Source of the DNA: Lasiosphaeria ovina | Lineage: Eukaryota; Ascomycota; Sordariomycetes; Sordariales; Lasiosphaeriaceae | Direction: 5' to 3' | DNA length: 64,000 nucleotides | Assembly: GCA_033439765.1 (NCBI GenBank) | Contig: JAULSN010000007.1 | Coordinates: forward strand, 1-64,000 | Shown here: positions 11,287-22,216 of the stretch, one piece after another | How positions within the stretch are numbered: the first letter of the stretch is position 1 | How the letters are laid out: every line of letters begins with the position of its first letter | Made by a program: the position numbers and the translations under genes | Notes under the pieces: generated by a model | Database searches by the model: none | Seen by the model: only the letters and a program-made list of their open reading frames with translations | What the model was told of the DNA's origin: nothing

Positions 11287-11530
11287 TGTGAAGGCAGGCA
11301 TATACAAGAGGCGAGGCTACAAGTAAATAGTGACTAGATTCGTAGATAACTAAGCTAAAGAAAGGAAAAGGAAAAGAAGAAGCCTGCGTGCCCTGCAGGC
11401 TGGCAGTTTTGTGGTGGTGTGCGGGGTCGTGGCCCTAGTCCCGATTGGGAGGAGTGGGGCCTTCACATCAGGGTTTGCAGCTAGGGCATGGTTGCGGCAC
11501 CACGGACCTCAGTTCGGCCGTGCCGTGACA
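11287..11530 (-). repeat. Element B 5' LTR
   Basis: 244 bp, TGTGAAGGCAGGCATA to GTGCCGTGACA. It is less mutated than the left copy at most differing sites and retains the terminal CA. Confidence 0.95.
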
Positions 11531-11535
11531 AGGCC
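11531..11535. repeat. Target-site duplication of element B (right copy, AGGCC)
   Basis: Identical to 4780-4784 and directly adjacent to the right LTR end. Confidence 0.9.
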
Positions 11536-11963
11536 TAGGGATTAGAAGTTCCGTTAATTCCTTCCCCGTTTAAGGACGAAGAAAAGGAAGAGGAGGATGA
11601 ACTTTAGGACGACTAAGAGTTAGAGTATTCGTCTAGCGATAAAGAAGACGGGAGATAAGGCTACGAAGTTATAATTAGGGAAATCTAGGACCTTTATAAA
11701 GGATTAGAGAGATACTGCTAGGAGTAAGAGGAGCTAATTAATAAGATTAATAAAGGAAACTAATTACTTAAAGAGTACTAGGACGATATCCTTATCTTAA
11801 CCTACTTAACTTAATAAAAGATTAAGTTATTAAGATAGTTAAACGAGGAATATATAGTCCTAGAAGAATATAAAGATATAAGACTAGCCCCTTAAGAAAG
11901 CTAGATCGATAAAGGGGATTATAAGGAGATTATCACCGTATAGTCGATTTAATAAGATAAGGC
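11536..11963. other. RIP-degraded sequence between elements B and C
   Basis: No identifiable gene. Plus-strand reading is acidic and coding-like with interruptions (FKDEEKEEEDEL, YEVIIREI, DLYKGLERY, NEEYIVLEEYKD), suggesting an old coding sequence, possibly part of another retroelement, but no family motif is present. Confidence 0.4.
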
Positions 11964-12185
11964 TGTACTAATCATCGCTATATTCGTAGAATCTAAAGCT
12001 AAGGAAAGAAAAAGAAAAGAAAGTTCTAAAAGGCTACGCGGTGCGTGGAGAAGTGGGCTAGGTTTTATAGGTCACGTAGCAGGACTTAGCACGGGCTACT
12101 AATAGCGGGGTTACTTAGTTAGCTCGAGTCGTATAGCGTACGACCGATTAGGGCTACCTAAATATCCTTCGCACCTGCCGTAATA
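11964..12185 (-). repeat. Element C 3' LTR (probable)
   Basis: The right end TGCCGTAATA abuts the polypurine tract and parallels element B's TGCCGTGATA. The inner segment ATTCGTAGAATCTAAAGC plus the A/G-rich run is shared with 61640-61846 (inverted) and more weakly with element B's LTR. The left end at TGTACTAATC is inferred from that alignment. Confidence 0.65.
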
Positions 12186-12289
12186 CTACCCCCGGGTTAG
12201 AAAAAAGCTTCGCCTCGAAGCTTTACCCCCCTAGCTTAACGACGTCGGGTTATCCTACGTAGCGGATAGCCTTTTACTATAGGTTTATT

Positions 12290-15115
12290 ATCGTCTTAGT
12301 ATAGTTCTTCGAACCTATCCTCCTTAGCTGCTTATAGCTACTTATCGAGCCGTACGGGCGGTCCGGCTTTATCGGGGTAGGTATCGTAATATTCCTTTAG
12401 GAGAATTAGGGAGTTCTTAAAGTCTTCGGCGTAATACTAGGTAGTATCGGGAGCCTACCCGCGCTATTGAACTTGGTACTGGAGTTTTCTATAGTACGAC
12501 CGCGATATTAATACTTATTCTACGATCTATTCTTACTTATTATTAATCGTCTCTCCTTCTAGCTTTAAGTCCTCCTAACTAGGTAGTAGGTTATTTAGGT
12601 ATAAGCGTAGGCGGTCTACGTAGAATACGTCGGTCCCTCGCTATCCCTTAGGTATTTCTAATTTATAATCGTACCCGTTAGGGCCGGACCTCTCTAGAAC
12701 CTTAAAGTATTATTATATTAGCGGGAAGTCTAGTTTTAAGCTAGGCCGATCGGTCGACTATATCTTTTTAATTATATAGACTTAGTTACTAACGTCGAAG
12801 TCGGGTATTCGGCGGTACTTATTAGCTTCCTAGGTTTAGCGCTCTTATACCTTTATAATAGTATCCTTTACGGTATTAATATATCCCTCTAAGGTTTTAG
12901 CTATTTCCTAGGCCTCTTATCGGGTTATCTTCTCCGATTACTAGAGGTCGGGGTCGGAGAGGTCCGTTCTTCTCGTCTAATTATAGTATATTAATATAGG
13001 GAAACCAAAAAGGACCTCGTACGGCTAGAGTTCCGTACTATCTTAAGGAGTTGAATTCTGGACCGCGTTTATAGCCGGTATGAATTTCGACTAATTATCC
13101 TAATAGTAAGAGATGAATATTCGTAATCGTTAATCGATCTACTAGTAGAGGTTTTCCACTTATCCTACGGTTTATTTATACCCGGAGGATAATAATTTCT
13201 AACGGATCCCTAAGAGCTTTATTAACTCGTCTATAAATTCAGAAATAAACTAAGGACCTCGATCGCTAATAACTTTAGAGGGTAACCCGAATATATAATA
13301 TAGTCCCTTATAGTATATACGAGCGACCTCGACTACTATAATAGTAGAATAATACGGTATATACTAAGAGGCTTTACTTAAGCGATTAATAACTATAAAG
13401 AGGTTATTATACCCGTATTTATCCTTTAGTAGAGATTTGAAATTAATAACTAATCCGCTCTAGATTCTCTAAGGTAGCGGAATCGGGTATAATAAACGGG
13501 GAGTCTTATCTTATAGGACTTTAACGGACTTATATTTATAGTTAGCGACGAATCTATTTATATTAGCGCTTAGACCCGCCTATTAATAGAGTTCCTTTAA
13601 TATTTTCCGTATCTTATTCCTTCTAGGGTAGGCTAAGGGAAGTCGGGAATATATTTTATCGATAATTCGAGTACGTAGTTACGCTATATCTAGTACGACG
13701 AGCTTATTATTCCTAAGGAGGAGGCCGTTACGAGTTATTAATAGCTAGTTACCTTCCTAATCTTTAAGTGCTTTTATACGATAGACTAATAGGGAATCGT
13801 CGGATTTATTAGCTTCGAGTAGCTCGTCGAGAAGTTCATACCCTAAAGATAATAATACTTCTAAGATTAGAGCTATTAACGGCGTTACCTCTACTATCGA
13901 TAGGTACTCCGTCGTCTTTACTAGTACGCCGTCGTAATCCTATTGAAATATTTAGACGGTACGATAGGCGTCCTATCGTTCTTTTTAAGTCTTTAGTTCG
14001 TAAGAGCGTCGGGTTAGGGCGTCTACCGTAGCGTTTAGCGCTCCCGGACGATAGAGTATTCGGAAGTAGAAACTAGTAAGTTCTTCTACCTAATTAGCCT
14101 ACCTTATATTAAGCCGCTATTTAGTTATAAAGTACTTAAGTATATCGTTATCCGAGAAGATAATAAATAGCTCTTCGTACTATAGGCCTACTAACTCGCT
14201 CTACTAATATTAGAGAGATCGGATAATCGTTAGTAACTCCTTATTATAAATAAAGTAGTTAAGTTCGGCCTCCTTTATTATTTTAGAATAAAAGGCTACC
14301 GGGTACTACTCGTCTCCGTATTTCTAGCTTAAGACTCTAGTAACTACCCCTCCCGAGGAGTCGGTCTTAATACGGGTTTCCTAACCGTATTCGAAGTACT
14401 TTAGGACCGGTACTAATATTAGACGGGCTTTTAACTCGTCGAAGGCTAGTTAATAGTCGTCGCTTTATCTAAACGCTTCCCCTTTCTTCGTTAGAGCTAC
14501 TAGTAGCTTTATAACCTAACTATAGTTACGAACGAATCGGCGGTAGAAGTTATAGAATCCGAGGAAGGATTATACTCCCCTTAGATCGTTCGGCTCCGGC
14601 TAGTCTTATATAATATCCGTTTTAGAGGGATCGACTAATACTCTATCGACTCCGATAATAAAGCCTAGGTACTTAGTTTCCTTTATATAGAATTCGTACT
14701 TATTAATATCGGCCTATAGGCCGGCCTCCTATAGTCGTTATAGGATAAGTCGTACGTAACGGACGTACTCTTCCTCGGAGTCTAAATAGACTAAGATATT
14801 ATCGAGGTAAGCGCTATAGAAGTCGTCGAGGTAGCCTATTAAAGAGTTATTAATAAAATATTAAAATATTATTAGATTATTAATAAGGCTAAAGGGTATA
14901 ACTTTATAGCTAAAGGTCCCGTAACGGGTACGAAACGTTATTGATTACTTATCGTCTAGATATATACGGATTCTATAAAATACTTAGCGGATATCGATCT
15001 TTATAAAGATACGGGCCTTACTAATACGACTAAGTATCTCGTCGATTAGAGGTAAAGGTATTCGGTCTTTTTCTATTAAGGTATTTAGCTTATAATAGTC
15101 TATATAGAAGCGTAG
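12290..15115 (-). pseudogene. Element C pol (RT to chromodomain)
   Basis: Readable blocks on the minus strand, in order: RT with KARIFIKIDIR, TFRTRYGTFSYKV, DDFYSAYLDNILVY (about 14795-14830), FLGFYNFYRRFVRNYSQ; RNase H with TDSSGG; integrase with ISDRGP.FISEFIDELIKLL (about 13190-13270) and a glycine-tyrosine-K-x-T-V-G-x-V-E block; chromodomain with KLQYQVQ.RG, APDTT, YYAEDFKNSLILLKEYYDTY and PDKAGPPVRLD (about 12340-12500). Stops are very frequent, mostly at expected Gln and Trp codons. Confidence 0.85.
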
Positions 15116-15860
15116 TGTTGGTTTTTAATATATATATTTTTTACCTTATATAAAATAAACGATATAAAAAGAACTATAAGAGGTAAAAATATATAATAAA
15201 TATATTTATACTGCTTACGTAATAATACAACTATAAATAATTGTGGGTCTCTTATATAAGCAATCTTATGTAAGCTGCAAAGCTTATATATATAACGACC
15301 TACACCTTACATAACGTAATATAACCACAACCACTTAATGCCCCGCGTATACGGTCTTTGGAATCGATCCAACTACCACAGGTGTTGGCCCCGCACGGCC
15401 AGGGCAGTAGGCGACCTTCAGGCAACCGGTTCCAACAGCCAGGCCGCTCACAGGGCTACCTGGCCGCGGACCGGGCCACCTGCCGGCTACCTGCAACAGG
15501 CCCGGGCCAACTAGCCGCAGGCCCTGCCGGGCCGGCTACGACCTTGGCCAACGATCCTCTGTTGGCTTCAGACCGTTGTTCGAAGTGTTGAACAGAGCCG
15601 AGTTCCGTTCAACCGAGTCCACACAAGCTGGTATAATAAGGGGACCATTTTCCCACCTTTGTATTTAGAATAATAACATCTCAATCAGTCTTCGACCAAT
15701 CACAACAATCTAAATACCATTCTGCTCCACTTTTTCTGCTCTTCATTATCATCCATTCTGCCATCCTTCACCGCCTTCGAATCTATCTCACGGAAGCTCC
15801 AAACCTTACCTTCCGTTAAAACCTTTCTATAACTACCACTCTTCCAACTGCTTGAAAACT
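15116..15860 (+). other. Non-RIPed GC-richer segment starting TGTTGG, possible LTR
   Basis: The segment interrupts element C exactly at TGTTGG (15116), a common copia LTR start. It has AT-rich then GC-rich parts and a promoter-like stretch GGTATAATAAGGGG near 15630 followed by a pyrimidine-rich CAATC/ACAATC leader. No protein is convincing (the open frame at 15358-15591 is low-complexity). No matching second copy or target duplication was found, so LTR identity is a guess. Confidence 0.35.
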
Positions 15861-16479
15861 AATTAATGCTCTATCGATATAACCTCTTTAATACTAATTA
15901 ATCCTAATATATATATATATAATATAAAGGGTTAAGAAGAAGGTATACTTTATAAATTACTTTAAATAATTAAAGCTAGAATTAGAAGTACTTATATTAA
16001 AGATTATTATATCTTTAATAATCTTATTTACCTTTATAACTTATTAGACTTTAATATTAATAAATATAATATTTAATATTATAAGTTATAATAAAAATCC
16101 TAATTATTAATTAGGGTCGGGGTTTATATTAAGATATTATAATCCGAATTAAGGTCCTTATACGGCTTAAGCGTAAGTATATTAGTATAAGGGTATTCCG
16201 GCTAAATTAAGAAGCTAAAGGTTTACGCGGGGATATAGCTAGTACGTTATAAATCTTCGTAAAGTAGATTAATTTAAGATATAAAGAAGTTACTTAAGAA
16301 TAATAAATATAACTCTAATAATTATAAGGGGTTTATAAGTCCTCTATTATTATAAAGTATTATTATAATAATAAATAAGTCCGTTATTCTATACTTCTTC
16401 TCTTTAATAAGCTTCTTCTTTAATTATTAGTTTTCTAAAGCCTTCTCCGGCTTATAAGACTAATATATATTAAAAGTCT

Positions 16480-17230
16480 TTAGATTATAATATTATAACC
16501 TTCTCTTAGGTATATAATCTTCTTCCTACTTCCTTTCTTATTATTATTATTATTATTATTAATATTAGTATTATTATTATTAAGGATTATAACCTTCGAG
16601 AACTTTATAATAGCTTCCTCGTTCGTAAAGATCTCTTCTAGTTTAATTTTAGGGTAATCTAGGTTAGGGTTCCTAACTTTAGGCTAATTAATTAGAATAA
16701 ATATCGCTTAAGGTAAGTCTTCTTAAGCTTTCTAATAATGGTATTAATATAGAAGTTTTCGTTAATAGGGGAGTTAAGTTTAACGAGCTTCTTATAAATA
16801 AATCGAAGTCTCGTAAGGAAGGTTTATATTAAGGTAAATAACGCCCGGTCGATCTTTATATATTCTATTACGAAGTCGGTTATTACTTCTTAAGTTAAGC
16901 GCGGGATTATACGCCGGATTAGGTTATATATAACCTTTGGGTTCTTCTCTCTAGGGTTCTAGTTCTAAGCGTTAAGCTTCTCTTAAACTTACGTAATTAA
17001 GGTCTATAGTATAACGGCCTTAACGAAGGCTCTCTCAGTACGCTACTAGTCTTTCTTATCCTTAAAGGTAGTAATAACTACTTTAATAGCTCCCTCGGGA
17101 GCTCGAGGTTCCGGAATATCTTCTTTAATATATCTCTCTAATCCTTAAACTTTAAGAACGCTTAGAAGGGAATTATTCCATTAGTTAATATTCTTCTCGC
17201 CTTATAAGATAATAACCTTAATCTTAAGAC
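16480..17230 (-). pseudogene. Ty1/copia-type gag relic
   Basis: Minus-strand reading: KVIIL.GEKNIN.WNNSLLS, VLKV.GLERYIKEDIPEPRA, then KVVITTFKDKKD, RTERAFVKAVI, IEYIKIDRALFTLI and KLVKLNSPINENFYINTII. This matches the copia gag pattern L-x-G-x-N-(Y/W)-x-x-W ... L-x-x-x-G-L-x-x-Y-I. Stops sit where Trp and Gln are expected. No copia pol is visible next to it, so it is a fragment or a gag-only derivative. Confidence 0.6.
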
Positions 17231-17894
17231 TACCGTGAATATTTATTAACTTTATTATTAATAATAACTTTATTAATAATTAATAGGAGTTATAAAGAGT
17301 AAGCTAAGTAACTAGGTCGTAACTATATAATATTAATAGGCTCTAATACTCGTTAAAGTCCGGGAATCCTAACGACCGGGAATACCGTTATAATAAGGAA
17401 GAATTAATAATCGGAAATGCCGTTAAAGTTAGTAAGTCGGCTTATAAGTTACTTAAAAGCTCAAATATAACCTCGGGTCGGGTCGGTTTTAGGGCGACTA
17501 CCTTCGCTATACGTACGGTAAATACGCGTATAAGTTGTTAATTAAATAGTCGACCTATACGCTCTTAAATATATAAGAAAGCGGCTTCTAAATAGCTTTA
17601 CTACTTTAATACTAGAAGCGAGAGGGCTCTATAACTTATAGAAGTAGATAATATATATATTAGCTAATTAACTCGTAGAAGAGGAAATCTCCTTACTAAA
17701 TATATAAGTAAGAGCTCTAGGGCGGGGCTAGTTCCTACGTGCCTAATTATATATAGTACTACCCCGCTATAATTTACCCTATACTTAATCGACCTACCCT
17801 GCACTTAGTTCCCGGCATACGCTATACGCCTTACTTCCGTTACGCCTACTACCCTACGCACCTTATATAGGTGCTGAGTTCAGGCCTATATAGG

Positions 17895-18265
17895 CACGTA
17901 GTTTAATAATTATATAGGAAAGTATCGAATCCTTTTATATTTCGAACTTATCCTTATCTCCGTTATAGAGCTTAAGATACGGGATCTTTAGCTTCTTCTT
18001 AGAAAGAACTAATATAAGTAGAGGAAGCGTTACCCTAACTACCTCTAGTCTTAAAATCCTTTCGATAACTACCTTTATATTATTATTATACTTTTTTACC
18101 TACTCCTTTAACTAGGCGACTTCGGCTTAAAGCTACTCGTTAATAGCTATATTATTACTTATTATAAAGGGCTCTAATTATTATATAAGGCTAGCGATCT
18201 CTCCGTTATTATTAGTTAATTCCTCTAATATCGAAGCATTTACGTCCCGGACTTCCGTATCTTCT
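17895..18265 (-). pseudogene. Second retroelement gag-like relic
   Basis: Minus-strand reading shows a coiled-coil-like part (AINE.L.AEVA.LKE.VKKY) followed by KKLKIPYLKLYNGDKDKFEI.KDSIL and a KLRAYI segment, resembling the 'F-x-G-D-(R/K)-x-K-F-x-x-W' motif of gypsy gags. It precedes and is distinct from the copia gag, so two element types may be juxtaposed. Damage is severe. Confidence 0.4.
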
Positions 18266-18740
18266 AGCTAGGCTAATCTTATTTTATTATTATTATCTAA
18301 CTCGTTACTACTTAATGAGTTAGGATTCTCTTCTTCTAATTAAATATCTAAAAGGATTATATCCTCTTTAAGTATAACTAAATTATCGTATATTATATAA
18401 GAATACTCTATTTAGTTAATACTAAGGGGTCTTAGAAATAGAAAATAAGTAACGTATTATAAACCGCTCGATTATATAGGTTAAGGTTCGTATCGTATAA
18501 TAGTATTATAAATCTAAAGAGTAAGTAGTTATAAAGAATAAATAAAGGGCAAGCTCCTATTATACGGGTAATATAATTAAATTATATTTACTACTTAAAG
18601 TATATAAGTATAATAAATATATATTACTTACTTAAAGAATTAAGTAAGCTCTATCTAAGACCGTAGTTACGGTTATTATATATATCTATCTAAAGTAGCT
18701 AATAAGAGCCTAGCTCTTACTTACTTACCTTATAGGTATT

Positions 18741-19138
18741 ACCTAGTGCCGGGTAAGGAAAAGCGGTCGGGCGACTGCATGCCCGGTACTAAGCAAGCCC
18801 CTTCTACCGGGCATACGTTAATTAGCCGGGCGGGTCCCGCACCGGACCCTCCCGCACGTGCAGGCTGCCTAGTATATAACGGGATCCGTAACAGCTATAT
18901 ATACACGAGTAAAGTAAGGTACAGGCACCAACTGACTCGTTTAGACCGACCGCCTCTAACGGCTCGAAATCACATATGGCGGGCCCGCCTAGGAATTTTT
19001 ACTAGGGAGCAGGCAACAGACACGAATAAGCGACCCCGGCCCCCTCTTCTACCTCGTATAATAGATACGAATGAAATGAACAACCCCCTTTACTACCTCC
19101 TGCGGTTGCGGGCGGCGGCACCCTTGCCTACTAGGCGC
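18741..19138. other. GC-normal segment with motif repeats, no recognised gene
   Basis: An open frame runs 18746-19189 but its Pro/Arg-rich translation has no family feature. It contains the dispersed motif at 19013-19037, a diverged second copy near 19055-19080, and CCCCCTTTACTACCTCCTG, all shared with about 59226-59305. Confidence 0.4.
19013..19037 (+). repeat. Dispersed motif copy 1
   Basis: GCAACAGACACGAATAAGCG followed by ACCCC; one of seven copies in the window. Confidence 0.75.
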
Positions 19139-19390
19139 ACAGCTTCCTCGCGTGGCCAGGCGCTCGCGCAAAGCTTTCTCGCGTGCTAGGCGCTTTGCGT
19201 TCAACTTCCTCGCCTGCCACGTGCCCAGCTTCCCTAATGCTAGGAGGTAGGCTTTCTACGTGCCACGCGCTCGTCCTGGGCTTCCTCGTCTGCCAGGCGC
19301 TCGCGCTCAGCTTCCTCGCGTGCCAGGCGCCCGAGCACAGCTTCCTCGCATAACAGGCCCTTGCGCTTAGCTTCCTCGCGTGCCAGGGTG
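19139..19390 (+). repeat. Minisatellite, about 30-bp unit, roughly nine copies
   Basis: Units approximate AGCTTCCTCGCGTGCCAGGC followed by GCTCGCGCTC, with substitutions and small indels between copies. No coding role is apparent. Confidence 0.85.
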
Positions 19391-19417
19391 AACTCCCGTG
19401 GCGGCCGGGGCCGGCGA

Positions 19418-19870
19418 CTATAGGGAAGATAGCGAGGGGAAGTGGTTGCTAGGATCTAGCTGCGCCATCGGGTTACGTCGTGATGCCCTTAACGCCGAGG
19501 CTGCAATGCCCTGCGCGGCAGACGGCGGGGGGCAAGAGGTCCCTGGAATTAGCGGCAACATCGGCAAACGTCGTGATCCCCTCGATACCCGCGGAAGGGG
19601 GGGGATCTGCAGTGCCCTGCGTGGAAGACGTCGGGGGCACGTCCCAAGGGAGCTAGCTGCTCCGTCGACCAAGGTCGTGACGTCCTCGATACCGCCCGGG
19701 CTGTAGTGGCCTGGGTAGAAGACTTTGGTATTTGGCGGGGATATATGCTGAACGATACTGATTGCAACGATGGTGATTGGAAATAAGTGGAAGAGAAGAC
19801 CTTGCAAAGGTGTTTGGCGGGGAGAGCTGGGCTCCTCTTATATATATATCTAGTGGATTTGGGTGAGGAC
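19418..19870 (-). pseudogene. Decayed paralogue of the 45.98-kb gene, including promoter
   Basis: The minus strand reads YPRQIPKSSTQATTARAV where the 45.98-kb gene begins MYPNGQTPKPSAQGQDTVAP, and shares the nucleotide segment ACCAAAGTCTTCTACCCAGG / GCCAAAGCCTTCCGCGCAGG. The start position is ATA instead of ATG. The upstream region is also alike: a TATATAAGAGGAGC box and a CACCTTTGCAAGGTCTTC segment correspond to TATATAGAAGAGCTCCCC and CACCTTGCAAAGTCTTCCGC at 45.8 kb. The reading frame is shifted further in. Confidence 0.55.
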
Positions 19871-20614
19871 TAGAAGGTGTGTATAAGGAAGACCCTTTCG
19901 TTAATTGTAGCATTCTTGTTCTATTTGTACTCGTGCCGGCCGATTGAGTTTGACGCTATGGGACGGCGTGAGTCTTCTCGGTATAAGTGTCTTCGGGTAG
20001 CAAATCCATGGTTGTGCCGAACCTTGACGCCTCCGGGCCGTTCAAAGTTCGGGTGTGTGGAGCGGAGCAGCCGGCATGTGATGCGCCAGTTGTGCTTCCG
20101 CCGGGGATTGGCTTTTTTTCCGTGACTAACTTTAATCTATGTATCACATCATGTACATCAACGAGTTAAAAGAAATATAACTTCATTATACTTCCGGTAG
20201 GCGAAAGTATCCACGCAAGGGCATCATCAGATCATCACATGTATCAGTTACCAGCCACCGTCCAAGCAGCAGCCGAAGACCGGCCTGGAATTACGAGTCA
20301 AGTATTACGTTAAGCTTTAGGAGGGTATCATCATCGTAAGCTTACAGAAGAAACTAAATTAAAAATAAAAGAGTCAATAAAAAGGCCTAAAAAGGAGAAT
20401 ACTTATGAGTAAGTACACGAGGTAAAATACTGGTAAATTTAAGTAAAAATAAAATTAAAACTAAAAATTAAATTAAATAAAGGGAGGGATCAATGATCAA
20501 GGATCAATGATTAAGGATTAAGGATCAGTGGTATTCTTTTAGCGACTATTAATTAAACTGTGTTAGGCTCGTGTTCTGTCAGTGTGGAGCCCACGACTTA
20601 CTCTGAGTCGAAAG
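19871..20614. other. No recognised gene
   Basis: Two overlapping plus-strand frames (19877-20125, 19987-20169) have no family features. 20330-20530 is A-rich and contains short tandem words GGATCAATGAT/GGATTAAGGAT. Confidence 0.4.
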
Positions 20615-20756
20615 GAAAGCCGTTAGGTGGCTGCCAATAGACTACGGCATTTTACAATACAAAAAGAGACCCCTTGCGGTGCCAGTTGCCAAGGACCCAC
20701 AGGTAGGTGGCATGAAAAAAAGTAGGTTCGGTGCGCGCATCAAAGCTCTTCCCCCT
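20615..20756 (+). repeat. Dispersed 260-bp repeat, copy R1 (right part)
   Basis: Matches 39825-39958 closely, e.g. GCATTTTACAATACAAAAAG, TTGCCAAGGACCCACAGGTA and GGTGGCATGAA, ending in AAAGCTCT. The left part of the repeat is not recognisable here. Confidence 0.8.
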
Positions 20757-21943
20757 CAATATGGATTAGATTGTCTCAACCGTCTTCTCTTCCGCTCTGG
20801 TCTTTTCTTCCCCTCCCGACTGCCCTCTAGACTAGCTTCCAGGCCCGGCCGCCAAGACTTGGCAGCCCCGGACACCACCTTCTGCTGCTCTGCTTGGATG
20901 TGATCTAGAGCGAGCTGGATGTTCCTCAGGCATTCTCCTTATCCCCAATCGACAATGGCTGTCACCCACTGGTGGAGGCGTGTGAGGTGCTCCGGAATTG
21001 ATAGTAAGAAAAAGTCCACCCGCTGAATGTAGAAGGCTGGGTTGCTTTCTTTGTCCTCCTCCAAGTCTAGTATTAAGCTGGCTAATAGCCCGAACGCAGG
21101 CGGCCGAAGCGCCAGCACACCGGTTCGCCGCAACCCAGAGACTTCCTTTAGTCCCTATCTCTACTATAGCCTTGAACTAGATGGTAAAGAAGGGGAATAA
21201 AAGGCCGGGGGCCGCCCGTGCGTAGAATGGAATCTGCCCATGGATCCTGGATAATTTAATTATATGTGCCGAGGTGAAGGTGTTGGGTATCTTAGATATA
21301 TAACTATGGTGTGGATATCCATAGATTAGTTCAGGTCGTGGCTGTGTTATTGCGAATCCTGACGTCGCCGTCGGGGGGTTGTGTAGGAGGTAATGACCTA
21401 TATGCCAGCCTGATGAAGATAATAAATTTCTATTTGGGAGTCCTGGAGCGGTGCCTTGAGGCACCGACTAATTTCGCTCTCGTTACGTCCCATGCCTAGC
21501 GCATCTAGTTCGTGGATAACCTTGGCCACAATCTCCGGGGAGAGCTCAGGTATCTCGGGTATTATGGATGCCATCTGCCCGACGTGGGCGGCCACGGTAT
21601 CGGGAAGCTGTTCCTGCGGATGCCGGAAGAAGATATGTTTGCGCTCAAGGCAGCTGTCGCGGTAGCCTGGGTACTTGGAGCTCTCCATCTCTTCGTCATC
21701 GTCCTCGATGTCTCGGTAAGAGAATGCGTCGTGGTAAGTGGGTAGATAGGGATATCCGCCAGGGCCATACGCGTCGCTGTCCCAGGGTGGGTAAGCCTGG
21801 CGGAACGCTGACGACGCAACTGCTGCATTGTGGTTGAGGCTGCCATTGCGGCGTGTTTGCTGGAGTGAGACAGAGACATGCACCGCAGAGAAAGAGATAG
21901 ACGGAGGGGAAGAATTGTCCAACTTATCACTTGGAAGACTCAA
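20757..21943 (-). pseudogene. Uncharacterised protein gene, interrupted
   Basis: Protein-like segments follow each other on the minus strand in different frames: 21943-21398 (YGPGGYPYLPTYHDAFSYRD ... acidic ... IIPEIPELSPEIVAKVIHEL, GRNESEISRCLKAPLQDSQI), about 21420-21177 (PELIYGYPHHSYISKI ...), and 21133-20757 (FGLLASLILDLEEDKESN, FYIQRVDFFLLSIPEHLTRL, one in-frame TAA at about 20937, then LRNIQLALDHIQAEQQKV and a basic C-terminus). Introns could explain some frame changes, but the TAA in the last segment cannot easily be spliced out. No family is recognised. The long first frame starts with TTG and lacks an early ATG. Confidence 0.4.
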
Positions 21944-22216
21944 AGGAACTTTAGAAATGCTGCAAATGGCAACTAAGAGGTGGAGAAAATTGCAGGCTTT
22001 GTTTGAATTTTGTCCTGTACAAACTATACTTGGCTAGCTGGAACCGGAAACTGGCGACGGTTGACGGTTGACGGTGCGACAAAGACCAGATGCGATACGT
22101 AACGACTTAGCCAACTATGCCAAAAGCGGAACAGAACGCCACAGAAGCGGCACAACCTCTTTTACTTTCTTCATCATTCACCTTTCTTCGTCATTCAACG
22201 CAGATTTGACTAGGTA

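Larger units (their letters stand above)
4785..11530 (-). mobile_element. Element B: complete Ty3/gypsy chromovirus, RIP-inactivated
   Basis: This is a 6746-bp element with 244-bp direct LTRs (4785-5028 and 11287-11530) that begin TG and end CA (one end CA to TA), a 5-bp target duplication AGGCC, a polypurine tract at 5029-5043 and a primer site at 11275-11284. Minus-strand order is gag, CCHC knuckle, protease, RT, RNase H, integrase, chromodomain. The order and the chromodomain identify a chromovirus. The two LTRs differ at six positions, all transitions in CpA or TpG context. The internal region has many stops of the same type. It interrupts older sequence: 4784 joins 11536 in the ancestral state. 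Confidence 0.95.
11964..15115 (-). mobile_element. Element C: truncated, heavily RIP-mutated chromovirus
   Basis: Minus-strand reading from 15115 down gives RT, RNase H, integrase and chromodomain, followed by CCCGGGGGTAG (a polypurine tract remnant at 12186-12196) and a probable 3' LTR at 11964-12185. The element stops abruptly inside RT at 15115, where a TGTTGG-starting segment begins, so its 5' half (gag, protease, 5' LTR) is missing here. It is more AT-rich and more mutated than element B and is a different family. Confidence 0.85.
15880..18740. other. AT-rich, heavily RIPed block
   Basis: TpA saturates the sequence and no open frame exceeds 60 codons. A (TTA)n tract lies near 16540-16575. 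Two degraded gag remnants are recognisable (listed separately). The block ends sharply near 18740, where base composition returns to normal. Confidence 0.8.

Noticed and set aside
18746..19189. 147-codon plus frame
   Set aside because: Composition follows the GC-rich repeats and the dispersed motif; no conserved domain and no splice or promoter support.
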